Shown here in pieces: positions 56,538-57,751 of a stretch of DNA of 57,751 bases (the stretch's first letter is position 1; the number at the start of each line of letters is the position of its first letter). The stretch comes from Cytophagales bacterium. Lineage in GTDB: Bacteria; Bacteroidota; Bacteroidia; Cytophagales; Cyclobacteriaceae. The stretch covers positions 19,861 through 77,611 of the forward strand of contig DMST01000363.1 of NCBI GenBank assembly GCA_003454975.1, in the 5' to 3' direction. Below the pieces are notes generated by a model, which was not told the DNA's origin, did not search any database, and saw only the letters and a list, made by a program, of their open reading frames with translations. A program made the position numbers and the translations under genes.

Positions 56538-57751
56538 TTATTCCACCGTTAATATCCAGGCATCTTTGAACAGTTCAATTTGCCGTAGCCGGTCTCGCTC
56601 TATTCGAGCCTTGTTCAATTCAGGACTTTTGAACAGATAGACGTAATAGCGAGATTTGCCTGGATGGTACTTGTATTCTGCAGGATATCCATTTTGCAAC
56701 ATCTGGTTTGCCTGCTCTTTTGCATTGGTTTCATTATCCAGTGAGGCCACAATTACATAATGCCCTCCATCAATAATTCCCCCAACTCTTTCAGAGGGGC
56801 GAGTATTGATAGCCTCTAGGGTGCCAAGAATAATATTGCCTTGCTCATCTGTCTGTGTTTCGGTAGGCAGTAGAGGGATGAATTCATCGTCTCCAAACCC
56901 ATCGGCCGAGCTAGACCACACTGGGACGGACTCTGCGGAACTATTACTTCCTGTGCTGGCCGGGCTTTTTGCAGGGCTATTCGCTTGTTGAGCTTGGGTA
57001 TTTACCGAAGCAATAGGGCTTTCAGATTCGTTATTTAAGAATGTACTCTGGAAGTTGTTTTCGTTTCTTAAACCATCTGCTCCTATAGGATCGGGGGTGT
57101 CATTCAGATTGGCCAAGCCTCCTGTTCTGTTTGGTATCGCACGGTCTACGGTACCATAATTGGCTACATAACTTCTGGAATCCTCTCCGTATGGAATTTC
57201 TTCGAAGAAAACGCCATCAGGGCTTTCTCCATTCACTACAATGGGATAGAAGCCATCCTCATCGGCGAGCATATAAGCGCCAGTAGCACGTGCAGCAGGT
57301 ACTTGGACGGCTGCGGCAAGGCCCGCCGGGTTGGATGCCGATAGGCTGTTCTGTTCTTTAAATAAAGCTTCCGATTCTTCCTGGGTATATCTTCTCCCAC
57401 TGGGGGTTTGGTAAATGTTCCCTCCTTCACTATCTCGACCAACAATTTCGGTGCTCCCACTGCTGTAGGGTTGACTTACCCGATTATTACTTCCCAAAGA
57501 TGCTGTGGATCCCTGAGTGCCGGGAGTTCCAAAGACGGGCAACCCTTCAGCATCGTACCCAATCACCTGAGGATCGTTAGAACTAGCACTTGTTGGGCTG
57601 TTAGCACGGTTGGCCGTGACCGGATTATTTCCTGTGTTTCTGCCGTTGGTATTTCCAGCCACTGCACCGTCACTGCGTGGATTGATGGTAGCTCCGACAG
57701 GCAGCGGATCACCCGGCAATCCGAAAATGGGCAACCCTTCAGCATCGTACC
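56538..57751 (-). CDS. SPOR-domain protein, 5' end outside the window
   Basis: The frame stays open to the window edge, so the N-terminus is missing. Residues are mostly a Ser/Asn/Thr/Pro-rich, low-complexity linker with recurring D(A/S)EG(L/G)P-type motifs (YDAEGLPIFG at the edge, YDAEGLPVFG 64 residues later, RDSEGGNIYQTP, EDGFYPIV). The last ~85 residues form a SPOR-type alpha/beta domain (HYVIVASLDNETNAKEQANQM, SRYYVYLFKS), which binds denuded glycan strands at septa in other bacteria. It is 2 bp upstream of the FG-GAP cargo gene, so they are co-translated. A role in anchoring the surface or T9SS machinery to peptidoglycan is plausible; some T9SS components (PorE-like) also bind peptidoglycan. 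Confidence 0.8.
   Translation of the reverse strand, partial: YDAEGLPIFGLPGDPLPVGATINPRSDGAVAGNTNGRNTGNNPVTANRANSPTSASSNDPQVIGYDAEGLPVFGTPGTQGSTASLGSNNRVSQPYSSGSTEIVGRDSEGGNIYQTPSGRRYTQEESEALFKEQNSLSASNPAGLAAAVQVPAARATGAYMLADEDGFYPIVVNGESPDGVFFEEIPYGEDSRSYVANYGTVDRAIPNRTGGLANLNDTPDPIGADGLRNENNFQSTFLNNESESPIASVNTQAQQANSPAKSPASTGSNSSAESVPVWSSSADGFGDDEFIPLLPTETQTDEQGNIILGTLEAINTRPSERVGGIIDGGHYVIVASLDNETNAKEQANQMLQNGYPAEYKYHPGKSRYYVYLFKSPELNKARIERDRLRQIELFKDAWILTVE

Overview
The window is a chromosomal segment of a Bacteroidota bacterium, probably a Cytophagales- or Saprospiraceae-like lineage. The evidence is a type IX secretion (T9SS) PorP/SprF protein next to giant surface proteins with gliding-motility-type C-terminal sorting domains, SprB-type repeats, a two component-type propeller/Y_Y_Y protein, a YpdA-type bacillithiol disulfide reductase, Bacteroidota-only conserved hypotheticals, and promoters of the TTG-N19-TAnnTTTG type (best example at 39930-39959). 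Genus cannot be read from the sequence. No tRNA, rRNA, CRISPR array, transposase, integrase or phage module was seen.

Layout. 1-1623: the end of a RlpA-like cell-wall protein, a TIGR02757 protein and a small convergent gene. 1787-5308 (minus): an operon sdaAB - tolC - HlyD/MacA adaptor with no inner-membrane pump. 5391-7117: an aminotransferase IV/PabC-like enzyme and thymidylate synthase, convergent and overlapping. 7215-10650: an RND/MMPL transporter and a GH113-like lipoprotein. 10717-10956: a small GG-leader peptide that resembles a natural-product precursor. 11497-13126: fabH and a conserved hypothetical whose start codon abuts the fabH terminator. 13129-18594: a large propeller-GAF-SpoIIE phosphatase divergent from a MORN/YwqK-repeat protein. 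18668-22214 (minus): pyrG-yidC. 22406-25592 (minus): two paralogous DNRLRE lipoproteins. 25717-28688 (minus): a PhoD-like phosphatase and an Uup-type ABC-F protein. 28689-29701: 1 kb without genes. 29702-35913: addA-addB recombination nuclease. 35914-36341: an intergenic region with tandem hairpins and T-tracts. 36342-40380: YceI lipoprotein, gamma carbonic anhydrase + DinB pair, a SpoIIAA/STAS-like protein, YpdA and a holin-like membrane protein.

40432-57751 (minus) is the most distinctive part: a surface module transcribed from the right edge, consisting of a SPOR-domain protein, a 1050-residue IPT/FG-GAP/PKD T9SS cargo, a 3904-residue adhesin and a PorP/SprF protein. The adhesin has about 30 SprB-like repeats, an L-type lectin domain nested inside one repeat, and two separate zones where a two-repeat unit has been triplicated. 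Its arrangement with the downstream PorP/SprF gene parallels sprB-sprF of gliding Bacteroidota, where SprF-type proteins are needed to deliver cargo with this sorting domain. The rest of the window is mostly housekeeping and envelope genes in short operons, with several tightly packed convergent pairs.
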